A stretch of 64,000 nucleotides of DNA from Fimbriiglobus sp. (GCA_022841795.1 JALHQU010000009.1:1-64000); one strand, 5' to 3'; shown: positions 34,720 through 45,123, counted from the stretch's first letter. Notes: generated by a model not told the origin, from the letters alone. Translations and numbers: made by a program.

Positions 34720-34805
34720 CGCTGCGTCTCTCGTGTTGGTGTGCTGGGTCTGTGTGTCTGTTTCGCTATGCATGCAGGCGCGGTGCGCCTCGCAGCCACC
34801 GTCGG

Positions 34806-35783
34806 TCACGGGGTTTTCGGAGGGTGGGGGGCCGTGGTCGCCGGGGGGGCCGTGGTCGCCGGCTGCGCCTGCCCGATGAGAATTTTCCGTTGCTCGTCGG
34901 TCAAGACCTGAGCAGATTCCCCGACCGACTGGATGAACGCCATCCGCTGGTCCCCGCGGAGCTTCTCGATCTCCCGGACTTTGGCGTCCATCTTGGTGGC
35001 GTCCGGTTGGTCGGACCCGGTCAACTCCCATAACTGTTGTTCGGCCTCTTCGATCTTCCGCTGAGCGGACGCCTTCGCGGTCGTGGCCTTCTGCTTCATC
35101 TGGCCGAGCTTCGTTTTTTGCTCGGTGGACAGGGTGATGTGCTCGGGATGGTCGAGGAAGAAGTCGCTGGCCCCGATGTGGTAGATGTGGGACATACCCG
35201 GGAAACCGGGCAGGGTGGCGGCCATCTTCATCTTCTTGCCTTTCGCCCCGCCCATGCTGCCCATGCCCATCATGTCCATGTCGTCCATCATCATCATCCC
35301 ACCGCCACCACCGGCCATGCCGCCCATGGCATCGTCCTTCATGCCGCCCATCATCATGTCGTCGTCCATCATGCCCATCGCCGGCTTCTTGCCGCCCATC
35401 TTCTTGCCGCCCATGCCGCCCATCATCATGTCGTCATCCATCATGCCCATCGCCGGCTTCTTGCCGCCCGCCGCCATCCCCGGCATCGCTCCGCCAGCGG
35501 CCGGCGCGGTTCCCGGTGCCATTCCCGGCATCGCCCCGCCGGCGGCCGGCGCGGTCTTGGCCACGGCCGCTTCCAGCCGGGCGACCTTCGCGCTGAGCAG
35601 CTTGATCTGTTCGGCCAAGTCCTTGTCCGCCGGCATGGCGGCATGCTTGGCGGCCGGGTCGGCGGGCGGATCCTTCTTGTCCTGAGCCGCGGCGAACAGC
35701 GGCCACGCGAGCAGGAACCCGAGGATGGCCGAGCCGAGGCCAACGGCCCCGTACCTACTGCGAGTCGATTGGAACCATGTCAT
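34806..35783 (-). CDS. Exported Met-rich protein with LTxxQ-like helical domain
   Basis: A 325-residue periplasmic protein with a signal peptide (WPLFAAAQDKK). A predicted coiled coil (AEQIKLLSAKVARLEAAVAK) is followed by a Met/Asp/Gly-rich region in which a 17-residue unit (KKPAMGMMDDDMMMGGM) occurs twice. The C-terminal 130 residues form a CpxP/Spy/CnrX-like helical domain (ITLSTEQKTKLGQMKQKA). Methionine-rich repeats suggest Cu(I) or Ag(I) capture. Upstream of it on the same strand is the cytosolic Csp gene. Confidence 0.75.
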   Translation of the reverse strand: MTWFQSTRSRYGAVGLGSAILGFLLAWPLFAAAQDKKDPPADPAAKHAAMPADKDLAEQIKLLSAKVARLEAAVAKTAPAAGGAMPGMAPGTAPAAGGAMPGMAAGGKKPAMGMMDDDMMMGGMGGKKMGGKKPAMGMMDDDMMMGGMKDDAMGGMAGGGGGMMMMDDMDMMGMGSMGGAKGKKMKMAATLPGFPGMSHIYHIGASDFFLDHPEHITLSTEQKTKLGQMKQKATTAKASAQRKIEEAEQQLWELTGSDQPDATKMDAKVREIEKLRGDQRMAFIQSVGESAQVLTDEQRKILIGQAQPATTAPPATTAPHPPKTP

Positions 35784-35849
35784 GATGAAACCTCGGGGTG
35801 GAAGGCGGCGGCCCCGAATGAGGAGCCGCAGCGGGGAATGCGGCCGGAA

Positions 35850-36224
35850 TTAGGCCGCCAGGTTCTTGATCATCTCGCGGCACGCCTTGGCGCAGTCGCG
35901 GCAGGACTTCGCACAGGCGGCCATATGCTTGTCGTCCTTGAACTTCTCGCACTCGACCGCGCACTTGTCGCAGCACTTCGCGCAGCACTCGCACGCCTCG
36001 GCCGAAAGCGGGCTCAGTCGGGCGGTCAGGGCCGCCGCCAGCTTGCAGCAGTCGCCGCAATCGACGCAGAGCTGGGCGGTCGCGGCGTGCTCTTTCTTCC
36101 CCTCGGCCAGCAGACCGTTGCAGTGGGCGAAGCACGTGTCGCACTGGAGCTGGCAGTCGGCACAAGCCTTGGCGCAGGCCAAGAAGTGCGCTTCGTGCTC
36201 GTGGCCCGCGGTGGTAGACGCCAT
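35850..36224 (-). CDS. Cytosolic four-helix-bundle copper-storage protein (Csp/DUF326)
   Basis: A 124-residue Cys-rich protein with no signal peptide when started at the ATG at 36224 (AGGGGA upstream). About 21 cysteines line the helices, for example CAKACADCQLQCDTCFAHC and ECCAKCCDKCAVEC, the pattern of Csp proteins that bind many Cu(I) ions. As it lacks an export signal it would be the cytosolic, Csp3-like store, in contrast to the two exported relatives in this window. A longer upstream frame shows no family resemblance. Confidence 0.87.
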   Translation of the reverse strand: MASTTAGHEHEAHFLACAKACADCQLQCDTCFAHCNGLLAEGKKEHAATAQLCVDCGDCCKLAAALTARLSPLSAEACECCAKCCDKCAVECEKFKDDKHMAACAKSCRDCAKACREMIKNLAA

Positions 36225-36346
36225 CGAAATCCCCTTGTGAACGGAAAACCCCTGGACCAGCGCACGGAATGTGAGCTGCGAATCCACACACTTCACGAAG
36301 CGGGCCGCGGACATTGGGTCACCGCACGGCCCATTCGCAAACTGGC

Positions 36347-37729
36347 TCAGAACGGATCGTTGAGGCCGCTAACGCGGATGAGCTTCTTGTTGGCAAACTC
36401 CTCGACGCCGAGGCCGGAGAGTTCGCGGCCGTAGCCCGACCGTTTCACGCCGCCGAACGGGAGTTCCGGCGCGGTCCAGGTCGGATGGTTGATGAACACC
36501 ATTCCCGTATCGATCTGGTCGGCGACGCGCTTCCCGCGTTCGATGTCGTTCGTGAAGACCGACCCGCCCAGGCCGTAGGGCGAGTCGTTGGCCAGCGTAA
36601 TCGCGGCCCGCTCGTCCGCCACTCGATACACCGCCGCGACGGGGCCGAACATCTCCTCGTAGGAGATGGGCGAGCCCGGCTTGATGCCCGTCAGCACCGT
36701 CGCTTCGAGGAAAGCCCCCTTACGGTCGATCCTCTTGCCGCCGAGAAGCACCTTGGCACCGTCCGCGACGGCGCGGCGCACCTGGTCCGCGAGGTGGACC
36801 GCGGCTTCTTCGGAGCTGAGCGGCCCGAGTTGCGTGCCCGCGTCCAGCGGGTCGCCGACCTTCAGGTGACTCATCCGCGCCACGAATTTCCCGATGAACT
36901 CGTCCGCCACCGCGTCCACGACGATGAACCGCTTGGCCGCCACGCAGCACTGTCCGGTGTTGTTCATTCGCCCGACGTACGCCCACTCCACGGCCTTGTC
37001 GATGTCGGCGTCTTCGAGGACGATGAAGGCGTCGTTGCCGCCGAGTTCGAGGACGGACTTTTTGAGATTCTTCCCGGCCGCGGCGGCGAGACTCGCGCCG
37101 GCCTCTTCGCTGCCGGTCAGCGACGCGGCCCGAATCCGGTGGTCGTCGAGTAGCGCGGCGACGGCGCGGCCGGGGATCAGCAGGTTCGTGTACAGGCCGG
37201 GGGGCGCGCCGGCGTCGCGGAAGATGTCCTCGATGGCGATGGCGCACTGCGGCACGATCGAGGCGTGCTTGACCAGCACCACGTTGCCGATCATGAGGTT
37301 CGGCGAGGCGAACCTGACGACTTGGTAGAAGGGGAAGTTCCACGGCTCCACGCCCAATACGACCCCGATCGGGCTGTGGCGGATGACCGCCTCACCGCGT
37401 TGCGTCTCCACGGGCTGATCGGCCAGAAACCGCTCGCCGTTGTCGGCGTAGTAATCGACAATTGCGGCACTCAACTCGATCTCGCCGACACTCTCAGCGA
37501 TGAGCTTGCCCATCTCGGTGGTGATGAGCGTCGCAAGCTCCTTCTTCCTCGCACGCATGATCCCGGCGACTTTGCGCAAGAGGCCAGCCCGCTCCGAATA
37601 GCCGGTGCGGCTCCAATTCTTGAACTCGGTTTCGGCGGTCGCGATCGCGCGTTCGATTCGCTCGGCCGTGTCCTCGGTAAAGCACTTGACCGTTTCGTTC
37701 GTAAACGGGTTGACCGTTGCGATGGCCAC
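36347..37729 (-). CDS. NAD(P)-dependent succinate-semialdehyde dehydrogenase-like aldehyde dehydrogenase
   Basis: A 460-residue cytosolic aldehyde dehydrogenase. The catalytic Glu lies in SVLELGGNDAFIVLED and the catalytic Cys in NNTGQCCVAAKRF; the NAD site includes SLTGSEEAGASLA and VEPWNFPFYQ. Overall it is closest to the GabD/YneI group, acting on succinate semialdehyde. Why it lies in a metal cluster is not evident; detoxification of aldehydes formed under copper stress is possible. It has a clean ATG and no shared overlap with its neighbours. Confidence 0.88.
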   Translation of the reverse strand: MAIATVNPFTNETVKCFTEDTAERIERAIATAETEFKNWSRTGYSERAGLLRKVAGIMRARKKELATLITTEMGKLIAESVGEIELSAAIVDYYADNGERFLADQPVETQRGEAVIRHSPIGVVLGVEPWNFPFYQVVRFASPNLMIGNVVLVKHASIVPQCAIAIEDIFRDAGAPPGLYTNLLIPGRAVAALLDDHRIRAASLTGSEEAGASLAAAAGKNLKKSVLELGGNDAFIVLEDADIDKAVEWAYVGRMNNTGQCCVAAKRFIVVDAVADEFIGKFVARMSHLKVGDPLDAGTQLGPLSSEEAAVHLADQVRRAVADGAKVLLGGKRIDRKGAFLEATVLTGIKPGSPISYEEMFGPVAAVYRVADERAAITLANDSPYGLGGSVFTNDIERGKRVADQIDTGMVFINHPTWTAPELPFGGVKRSGYGRELSGLGVEEFANKKLIRVSGLNDPF

Positions 37730-37851
37730 GTGTGTGTTCCCTCGATGAAGTTCAGGCTGCGAATGGACATTGCAATCGAATCACGGTCGCTGGCAAATAC
37801 GACGTGGCTCCCCTTCGCCAGCCACTCATGGGAAGGGGAAAACGCGACGAA

Positions 37852-38688
37852 TCAACGTTTGCCGGCGGGCGGGGGAGCTTGTTCGTCGGCACCCACGACT
37901 GGCAGGGCCGCTCCGGCGGCCGGCTCTTCCTGCTTGATGCCGGCGTCGTAGGCGAGGTGGTGCAAAACCGCTTCCACGCCGCCCAGTTTCTCCTCCAGCG
38001 TGTCCGTGCCCACCTGCTTTTTGGCCGTCCGGGTCCAGCCGCGCGTTTCGTCCATGACGTGGTGGAACAGGCGATGGACCTCGGTCACCCGCTTGCCGAT
38101 GTCAGCGTGATTGCCCTTGTGCTCTTTGCCCTGGAGATATTTGGCCGCTTGGAGAACCTCGTAAGCCTCGGCGTACACGTCGGCGAAGTTTTTGTTGCCC
38201 TGGTAGTTGTGGTGCAGATCCAGGCAGAGGGCGTTGACGTCGGCCACCAGCCGGCCGGCGAGATCCTCGTACCGGGCATAGCCGCCGAAGGTCAACTCGA
38301 CGGGCTTTTGCACTGCGGCAGCCGGTGGTGGAGCGATTGGCGCAGGCACACCCGGAGCGACTGCGACGGGGCGTGCCGCGAACACCGATACGAACGGTGT
38401 CGGCGTGTAGTAGTGAGTCTGACCGACCGAGTAATAGCCTCCCGCATAGGCGGGGCGGTGCGGGACGACGTAATTCCAGTTGCTGTGACCGTAGTAAACC
38501 CCGTGGTAGGCGGGTACGCGGCCACCCGAATAACCTCCGTAGCCGCCGTGGCCGCCCGAGTAGCCGCCGTAGCCGCCACCGGAGCCGCCGCGGTGTTGCG
38601 CCGTGGCCGTGCCCGTGCCCGTTGCCAGGAACGATCCGGCCACGATCGCCAGCGTGGCGGCCGTGAGCAATTTCGTGAGACGCATCAT
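37852..38688 (-). CDS. Secreted Gly/Tyr-rich protein with helical domain
   Basis: A 278-residue protein with a signal peptide (TKLLTAATLAIVAGSFLATG) and a low-complexity region of Gly-Gly-Tyr repeats (GGYGGYSGGHGGYGGYSGG). A Tyr/Pro-rich segment follows, then a helical domain of about 130 residues (YEDLAGRLVADVNALCLDLHHNYQGN; RLFHHVMDETRGWTR). I do not recognise the domain; similar secreted proteins are common in planctomycetes. The ATG at 38688 is preceded by GGAG. Probably cell-surface or periplasmic. Confidence 0.65.
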   Translation of the reverse strand: MMRLTKLLTAATLAIVAGSFLATGTGTATAQHRGGSGGGYGGYSGGHGGYGGYSGGRVPAYHGVYYGHSNWNYVVPHRPAYAGGYYSVGQTHYYTPTPFVSVFAARPVAVAPGVPAPIAPPPAAAVQKPVELTFGGYARYEDLAGRLVADVNALCLDLHHNYQGNKNFADVYAEAYEVLQAAKYLQGKEHKGNHADIGKRVTEVHRLFHHVMDETRGWTRTAKKQVGTDTLEEKLGGVEAVLHHLAYDAGIKQEEPAAGAALPVVGADEQAPPPAGKR

Positions 38689-38884
38689 GATGAAACTCCG
38701 TATTTGGGGCACCGACAACCCGCTGCCTTCGAAAGGAAGGGCCGGGCCAGCTTCCAGTCAATTGCCTTCACCCAACGACATATTTACCGGCTCGCAACGA
38801 GTGCCGAGTCGGGAGATGCGAAAAGATGTGTCAGGCATTTCGACCGCCCGTGACAGTATCGCTTCCGCATCAGACAGGTGTCGT

Positions 38885-39049
38885 TCAGCCCGAACAGCAG
38901 GAGCCTTCCTTGCCCTTGATTTCCCCCGGCTCTTGCGCGGCGGTCTTTTGCATCTCCTTACCGCAGCATGAGGGAGCCTTCTGGTCCGCGGTGACCGTCT
39001 TGGTCATCCCGCAAGCGCTGCATTTGTAAGTGATCTTCGTTGCAACCAT
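38885..39049 (-). CDS. Tiny Cys-rich metal-binding protein
   Basis: A 54-residue cytosolic protein: MVATKITYKCSACGMTKTVT, then APSCCGKEMQK and a C-terminal GSCCSG. The pair CSACG and SCCGKEM has the spacing of a small zinc-ribbon or rubredoxin-like knuckle, and the extra CC at the end offers soft-metal ligands. The ATG at 39049 has GGGAG before it. It sits just downstream of the exported Csp gene on the same strand and may be in the same regulon. Confidence 0.72.
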   Translation of the reverse strand: MVATKITYKCSACGMTKTVTADQKAPSCCGKEMQKTAAQEPGEIKGKEGSCCSG

Positions 39050-39213
39050 GTTCGACTCCCAAAGTGATGTTCAAGAACTCGGGTAAGTAAGCCACGGCTG
39101 ACACAGCCGCGACACAGGGTGCCTCTCGAACAACAAAACGGGCACCAGCTTGAGACTGGCGCCCGGCCTATCCCGATCAGCAAGAGGCGTGACCGGCCTG
39201 TCGGTCAATCCTT

Positions 39214-39651
39214 CTAGTGCTTGGCGTGCTTCGCCAACTCGCGGCACGCCTTCGCGCAGTCGCGGCACGATTTCGCGCAGCCGGCCATCTTCTTGTCGTC
39301 GGGGAACTTCTCGCAGGCGGCGGCGCAGTCGTCGCAGCACTTGGCGCACCCCTCGCCGAGGTGGACGGCCAGCGGGCTGTTGCCGGCGCAAAGGCTGGCC
39401 ACCAGGGCACAGCACTTCTCGCAGTCGGCGCACAGGCGGGCGGTCGCGGCGTGGTCCTTGTGGCCGTTGGCGGCGTGCGTCATGCAGTGGTCGAAGCAGG
39501 AGGCGCACTCCAACTGGCAGGCGCTGCACGCCTTGGCGCAGAAGCCGAAAACCTTGTGGGAGTCGTCGTCGGCCACGGCCCTGGGGGCCGACGACGCCAG
39601 GAAGAACGCCGCCAGGATGGCGGCCCCGAAGCTCGTCACGTTCCTCGTCAT
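39214..39651 (-). CDS. Exported four-helix-bundle copper-storage protein (Csp/DUF326)
   Basis: A 145-residue protein with a signal peptide (ILAAFFLASSAPRAVADDD) and a Cys-rich helical bundle: CAKACSACQLECASCFDHC, CADCEKCCALVASLC, CAKCCDDCAAACEKF and CAKSCRDCAKACREL, about 20 cysteines. It is a periplasmic Cu(I) store. The ATG at 39651 has AAGGAG. About 110 bases upstream lies a near-consensus sigma-54 promoter, and the next gene, on the other strand, is a two-component system with a sigma-54 activator. Regulated expression by that system is likely. Confidence 0.9.
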   Translation of the reverse strand: MTRNVTSFGAAILAAFFLASSAPRAVADDDSHKVFGFCAKACSACQLECASCFDHCMTHAANGHKDHAATARLCADCEKCCALVASLCAGNSPLAVHLGEGCAKCCDDCAAACEKFPDDKKMAGCAKSCRDCAKACRELAKHAKH

Positions 39652-39762
39652 TGCAAACTCCTTGTTGGAAAACACGGGCGACTTGCCTGGAGGGCACCTC
39701 ACCAGAGGCACCCCCGCTTGCTTTCATGCCGGCCACCGAGCCCTGGCAGGTTCCTCCAGCAA

Positions 39763-39778
39763 AGCAACCACTGTGCCG
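39763..39778 (-). promoter_or_regulatory. Sigma-54 (-24/-12) promoter of the exported Csp gene
   Basis: On the minus strand the sequence CGGCACAGTGGTTGCT matches the RpoN consensus: GGCAC at -24, TTGCT at -12, and exactly ten bases between the GG and GC dinucleotides. Transcription would start about 12 bases downstream, leaving a leader of roughly 100 bases before the ATG at 39651. Confidence 0.8.
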
Positions 39779-39882
39779 CGTCGAAAGATGGGCTGTCGGA
39801 GCGGCCGGAACGCGAATTCACGCCGATTCTCGGGCATTCGCACCGACATTTCGACGGGTAGGCCACTCGCGGGGGGACGGGC

Positions 39883-39924
39883 AGTGTGCGGAATCGGCGC
39901 GCCCTTGGTCCGCCGCCGCACACT
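39883..39924. promoter_or_regulatory. Candidate enhancer inverted repeat
   Basis: AGTGTGCGG (39883-39891) and its exact reverse complement CCGCACACT (39916-39924) form a nine-base inverted repeat. It lies about 130 bases upstream of the sigma-54 promoter, a usual distance for an NtrC-type activator site, in the divergent gap before the kinase gene. Confidence 0.4.
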
Positions 39925-40084
39925 CACACACCCCGCCAGTCGCACACCTTGTCCTTGCCGCCGCCAACGTCCGACCGGCGACGTGCGGAGTAGCGGTGAC
40001 ACATAGGCCCCGCGTCCCCGGAACGATAGAAAGAAGCCTGGGCGAGCGAACCGCCGCCGATTCCGGGAACCGGAGGACGTGTCT

Positions 40085-41299
40085 ATGCCGACCGTCGATG
40101 GCAAGCCCGCAGAAGCGGCGTTGAGCGACAGCGAGACCCGGGCGCAAGCCATCCTGGCCACCACCGTCGATGCCGTCGTCGTCATCGACCACCGGGGCAC
40201 CGTCGAGACCCTTAACCCGGCCGCCGAGCGGATGTTCGGCTACGCCGCGGACGAGGTGGTCGGGCAGAACGTCAAGATCTTGATGCCCGATCCCTACAGC
40301 CGGGAGCACGACGGCTACCTGGCGAACTACCTCCGGACGGGGCAGAAGAAGATCATCGGCATCGGCCGCGAGGTCGTCGGCCGGCGCAAGGACGGCACGG
40401 TCTTCCCCATGGACCTGGCCGTGAGCGAGGCCCGCGTGGGGGAGCACCGGGCCTTCGTCGGCATCGTCCGCGACATCACCGAGCGCAAGCAGGCCGAGGA
40501 GGCGCTGCGGGAAAGTCACCGGCAACTGGAGACGGCACTGGCGGCCTTGCAAGCGAAGGGCGAAGAGGTCAAGGTGATGTCCCAGCAGCTCTGGCAGGCC
40601 GCGAAGCTGGCCGCGGTCGGCGAGTTGGCCGCGAGCATCGCCCACGAACTGAACAACCCGCTGGCGACCGTCAGCCTGCGCGTGGAGTCCCTCCTGGTCC
40701 AGACCGCCGCGGACGACCCCCGGCGGCGGCTGGTGGAGGTCGTCGAGCAGGAGGTGGACCGGATGGCCGGACTGGTGGCCAACCTGCTCCAGTTCAGCCG
40801 GCGCGGCCAGCAGCGGGCGTCCTCCGTGGACGTGGGCGAGGACCTCCTCAAGACGCTGGAGTTGGTCCATCACCACTTCCGGAGCCGGCACATCCGGGTC
40901 GTGCAGGAACTCGCCCCGGACGTGCCGGTGATCCAGGCCGACCGCCAGCTCTTGCGGCAGGTCTTCCTGAACCTGCTCACGAACGCGGGCGACGCCATGC
41001 CCGAGGGCGGGACACTCACCCTGCGGGTCGCTCCCGGCTCCCTGGTGGACGGCCGGCCGGCGGTGGTGATCGAGTTCGCCGACACCGGCCTGGGCATTTC
41101 GCCGGAACACTTGTCGAAGGTGATGGAGCCGTTCTTCACCACCAAGGAGGAGGGCAAGGGGACCGGGCTGGGGCTGGCCATCTGCCGCCGGGCCGTTCAC
41201 GAACACGGTGGCACGATCCACATCACCAGCGAAGTGGGCAAGGGGACCACGGTCCGGATCGCCCTGCCCATCGGAAACGAGACGAACCCGGACCACTGA
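40085..41299 (+). CDS. FixL-like PAS-sensor histidine kinase
   Basis: A 404-residue soluble kinase with no membrane helix. The PAS domain (about residues 20-132) includes PYSREHDGYLANYL and KKIIGIGREVVGRRKDGTVFP. His75 aligns with the haem ligand and Arg95 with the regulatory Arg of FixL. HisKA follows with the phospho-acceptor His187 in ASIAHELNNPL, then the ATPase domain with NLLTNAGDAM, FADTGLGIS and GTGLGLAI. The ATG at 40085 is spaced correctly from GGAGGA; a GTG six bases earlier is too close to it. The TGA overlaps the start region of the regulator gene. It probably senses oxygen or redox state through haem, but haem binding is inferred. Confidence 0.88.
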   Translation: MPTVDGKPAEAALSDSETRAQAILATTVDAVVVIDHRGTVETLNPAAERMFGYAADEVVGQNVKILMPDPYSREHDGYLANYLRTGQKKIIGIGREVVGRRKDGTVFPMDLAVSEARVGEHRAFVGIVRDITERKQAEEALRESHRQLETALAALQAKGEEVKVMSQQLWQAAKLAAVGELAASIAHELNNPLATVSLRVESLLVQTAADDPRRRLVEVVEQEVDRMAGLVANLLQFSRRGQQRASSVDVGEDLLKTLELVHHHFRSRHIRVVQELAPDVPVIQADRQLLRQVFLNLLTNAGDAMPEGGTLTLRVAPGSLVDGRPAVVIEFADTGLGISPEHLSKVMEPFFTTKEEGKGTGLGLAICRRAVHEHGGTIHITSEVGKGTTVRIALPIGNETNPDH

Positions 41300-41343
41300 T
41301 GCGAACCCCGACCGGCGCGGCAGCGAACAGCGGAGAAACGGTC

Positions 41344-42816
<1,473 letters not shown>

Positions 42817-43181
42817 GCCGTGCCCAACCACGCTGCCTTTCCGGCCACGGACCGGCCGTGGGCTCGTGGCGAATCGCACGGCTTACCGTCGCCAGGCCCA
42901 CGATGAACGCCGCGAAGAAGGGCCGGACGGGGTGAGAAATGTTCGGCACCTTGCATGCTTCTTCCCCAGAAGGTTACCGGGCGAGAGGACGTAAGACCGC
43001 CTCTGTGGAACCCCGCTCCGGCCCCGTCTGTCCATCGGGCCTCCTGCTCGGCGATGTCGGCCCACCCTCGGCGATGAGTACGGCGGCCGCTCATGCGATC
43101 GTTCGCGTCACTCAACATCCTCTCGGATACACACAGGAACCGATCGGCATCGTGCCGGCCGCTGATCCTCGCGCCCGATCA
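42817..43181. other. Intergenic, convergent gap
   Basis: This gap lies between the regulator gene and the convergent YHS-type gene. Frames crossing it have no ribosome site or recognisable domain. A weak sigma-54-like match at 42945-42958 has no gene behind it. Confidence 0.4.
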
Positions 43182-44045
43182 CTACTTCACGTACTCGGAC
43201 GGGTGCTTGATTTGGTCCGGCTTCGCCTTAGCGAGCCTCACGAACTCGTCGATGCACGGCGGGCAGCAGAATTGATACTCCTTGCGGTCGATGAACCAGA
43301 CGAAGCGCGGGTCCGCCCGAGACCGTGACACCGGGCACACCCGCTCCCCCGGAGTCGGCCGGTCGTCGTGCGTCGGCCGCTCTCCGCGGTACTTGCGGGA
43401 GGCCGCGGTCGGCCCGTTCGCCCGGATGTCTTCTTCGCCGTATTTCCCGCCGGGGGTGGAGTACAGGGCGGCCTCCACCGCCTCGGCCCGCTCGACCGTG
43501 GCCGCGTCGGGCGGCGGGTGTGCCGAATCGATCTCGAACCGGAACCGCTCCCCCTCGACGGGGAGCGACCACACCACAAGCCTCAAGTGCCCCCGCCACA
43601 TGGACGGCGGGAGCCGGCCGCGGAAGCGGGACGCCGTGCCGGGCGGGTCCGCCTCCTGCGGCTCGGGGCGGAGCATGACGGCGAACTCGTCCGTCCCGTC
43701 GTGCCCGCGAACGGCCGCGCAAACCGTTCGAGCCAGGATCGGCCGCGGCTCGCTCAGTTCCCGCCCGAACGTGTAGAGGAGGAGGCGTCCGCCCGGCTCG
43801 AACACGGCCTCGGCGTGGAACCGATTGTCCCGGTCGATGGCGACGACCGCCCCCCCGTGCGGACCGGGCGGGTGGCCGTGCGACTCGGGGGCGGGGTCCG
43901 CCTCCGGCCGACCAGGTCCGCCCAGATTCAGAACCAAGACAGCGCCCACGCCAAGCACCACCGTCGCGACGATGCCGAGTATCCGCCATCGCCCGTGACT
44001 CGGGGCGGGCCGCCGATGTGGGCCACGTCTCTTGTGCTTAGCCAT
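43182..44045 (-). CDS. Membrane-anchored YHS/TRASH-like protein
   Basis: A 287-residue protein, paralogue of the lipoprotein at 19928. The N-terminus is basic (AKHKRRGPHRRPAPSHGRWR) followed by one hydrophobic helix, so it is membrane-anchored rather than lipidated. HGHPPGPHGGAVVAIDRDNRFHAEAVFE corresponds to the His-rich start of the other copy, and the C-terminus repeats the motif CPVSRSRADPRF...YQFCCPPCIDEFV. Metal binding is likely; the role is unknown. The ATG at 44045 is taken although the ribosome site is weak. Confidence 0.72.
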   Translation of the reverse strand: MAKHKRRGPHRRPAPSHGRWRILGIVATVVLGVGAVLVLNLGGPGRPEADPAPESHGHPPGPHGGAVVAIDRDNRFHAEAVFEPGGRLLLYTFGRELSEPRPILARTVCAAVRGHDGTDEFAVMLRPEPQEADPPGTASRFRGRLPPSMWRGHLRLVVWSLPVEGERFRFEIDSAHPPPDAATVERAEAVEAALYSTPGGKYGEEDIRANGPTAASRKYRGERPTHDDRPTPGERVCPVSRSRADPRFVWFIDRKEYQFCCPPCIDEFVRLAKAKPDQIKHPSEYVK

Positions 44046-44424
44046 GTCGTACTTCTTCGTGTGTGCTAACGGATGACGGCCCCCAGCGAGGCCTGTCTGT
44101 TCCTCGTGGCCCCTTTCCTCCCCTGCGGCGAATCGGTGGCGAGCAATCAGAGTTCTTTCGACGTAGCCGAGACGACCTTGCCCGAGAGCTGTGCGGCCCG
44201 CCAATGGCACATCGCGAGACTGCCAAACTCTTGAGCGGAAATCCTGGCTTTTCTTATGTCACCCCCCCTATGAAGCCGAGGGGTCTCGACCGACCTCATC
44301 AATTCACCGATGCTCTACAGGTATGCGATGGGGAGGCGGCACCTCGCCTACTCAGGAGCAGCAGTTCTCCACAGATAAGGGGTGGTCATGTGCCCGCGTC
44401 CGCTAACCAACCGATGTCGGTCCG
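44046..44424. other. Intergenic region with a DnaA-like box
   Basis: This 379-base gap lies between two minus-strand genes. It contains TTCTCCACA at 44365-44373, one mismatch from the DnaA box TTATCCACA, and a short C7 tract paired with GGGG at 44261-44292. No convincing open frame is present. Confidence 0.4.
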
Positions 44425-45123
44425 TCATCGCCCGCTGTCCGTCTCGGCGGTTCCAGCCTCGCCCGGGACCACCTTCGGCGCGGAGGGTGGATTCTCGACG
44501 ACCGAGTTTACCTCCCCGAACGGTTTCACCGGCCTCCGCTTGAGCCAGATACACTCCTTGGGCACGAGCGGCAGCCCGGCCGTCTTTCGCCGCCGGTTGA
44601 CCGCCCGCAGGATGTGGAACTCCTGCCGCTTGACGAGGTAGTACGGCTCGAACGGCAGGTCGTAGAACGCCTTCGCGAGCCGCTCGGCGCTCCGCCGCGT
44701 CGCCTCCTCCTCGAACCACGCCTTGAGCAGCCGGTACTGGGGGAGGTCGATTCGCACCTGGACGTGCCCGCCGCGGAACGCGACCGAGTAGCCGGCGTAG
44801 CGAATGGCGCGGCGTCTCAGGTCGCGGACGTTCGCCCCCTCCAACTCGAAGAACCGATGCTCCCCGTGGGTCGCGAGCAGCACGAAGAAGTCCTCGTGCC
44901 GCAGGTACTGCACGCTCGCCTGGCCCAACTGCTTCCGCCGCGCCCGCGCCCAACGAGACAGGTCGATGCGGTACCGCTCGACGAGTTTCTCGTCCACCCG
45001 CCGGCGGTCCTTCCCGGCGGGGATCCACCCGTCCACGTAGAAGTGATACCCGCGGGTGACGTAGGCCACGGCGAGTTGCTGGATGAACCCCTCCACTGAC
45101 ACCGCCTCGCACCGATACCCCAT
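44425..45123 (-). CDS. Conserved plasmid-type protein of unknown function
   Basis: A 232-residue, strongly basic protein with no membrane segment: MGYRCEAVSVEGFIQQLAVA, then GYHFYVDGWIPAGKDRRRVD, a region RRAIRYAGYSVAFRGGHVQVRIDLPQYRLLKAWFEEEA and a Lys/Arg-rich C-terminus (ILRAVNRRRKTAGLPLV). The distribution of basic and aromatic residues suggests nucleic-acid contact, and the position at the edge of the replicon backbone fits a replication or mobilisation role. I do not recognise the family. The start at 45123 is chosen because the frame upstream overlaps non-protein-like sequence. Confidence 0.6.
   Translation of the reverse strand: MGYRCEAVSVEGFIQQLAVAYVTRGYHFYVDGWIPAGKDRRRVDEKLVERYRIDLSRWARARRKQLGQASVQYLRHEDFFVLLATHGEHRFFELEGANVRDLRRRAIRYAGYSVAFRGGHVQVRIDLPQYRLLKAWFEEEATRRSAERLAKAFYDLPFEPYYLVKRQEFHILRAVNRRRKTAGLPLVPKECIWLKRRPVKPFGEVNSVVENPPSAPKVVPGEAGTAETDSGR

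Noticed and set aside
42945-42958. GGCACCTTGCATGC resembling a second sigma-54 promoter
   Set aside because: Spacing is right, but the -12 part is weak and no plus-strand gene follows.
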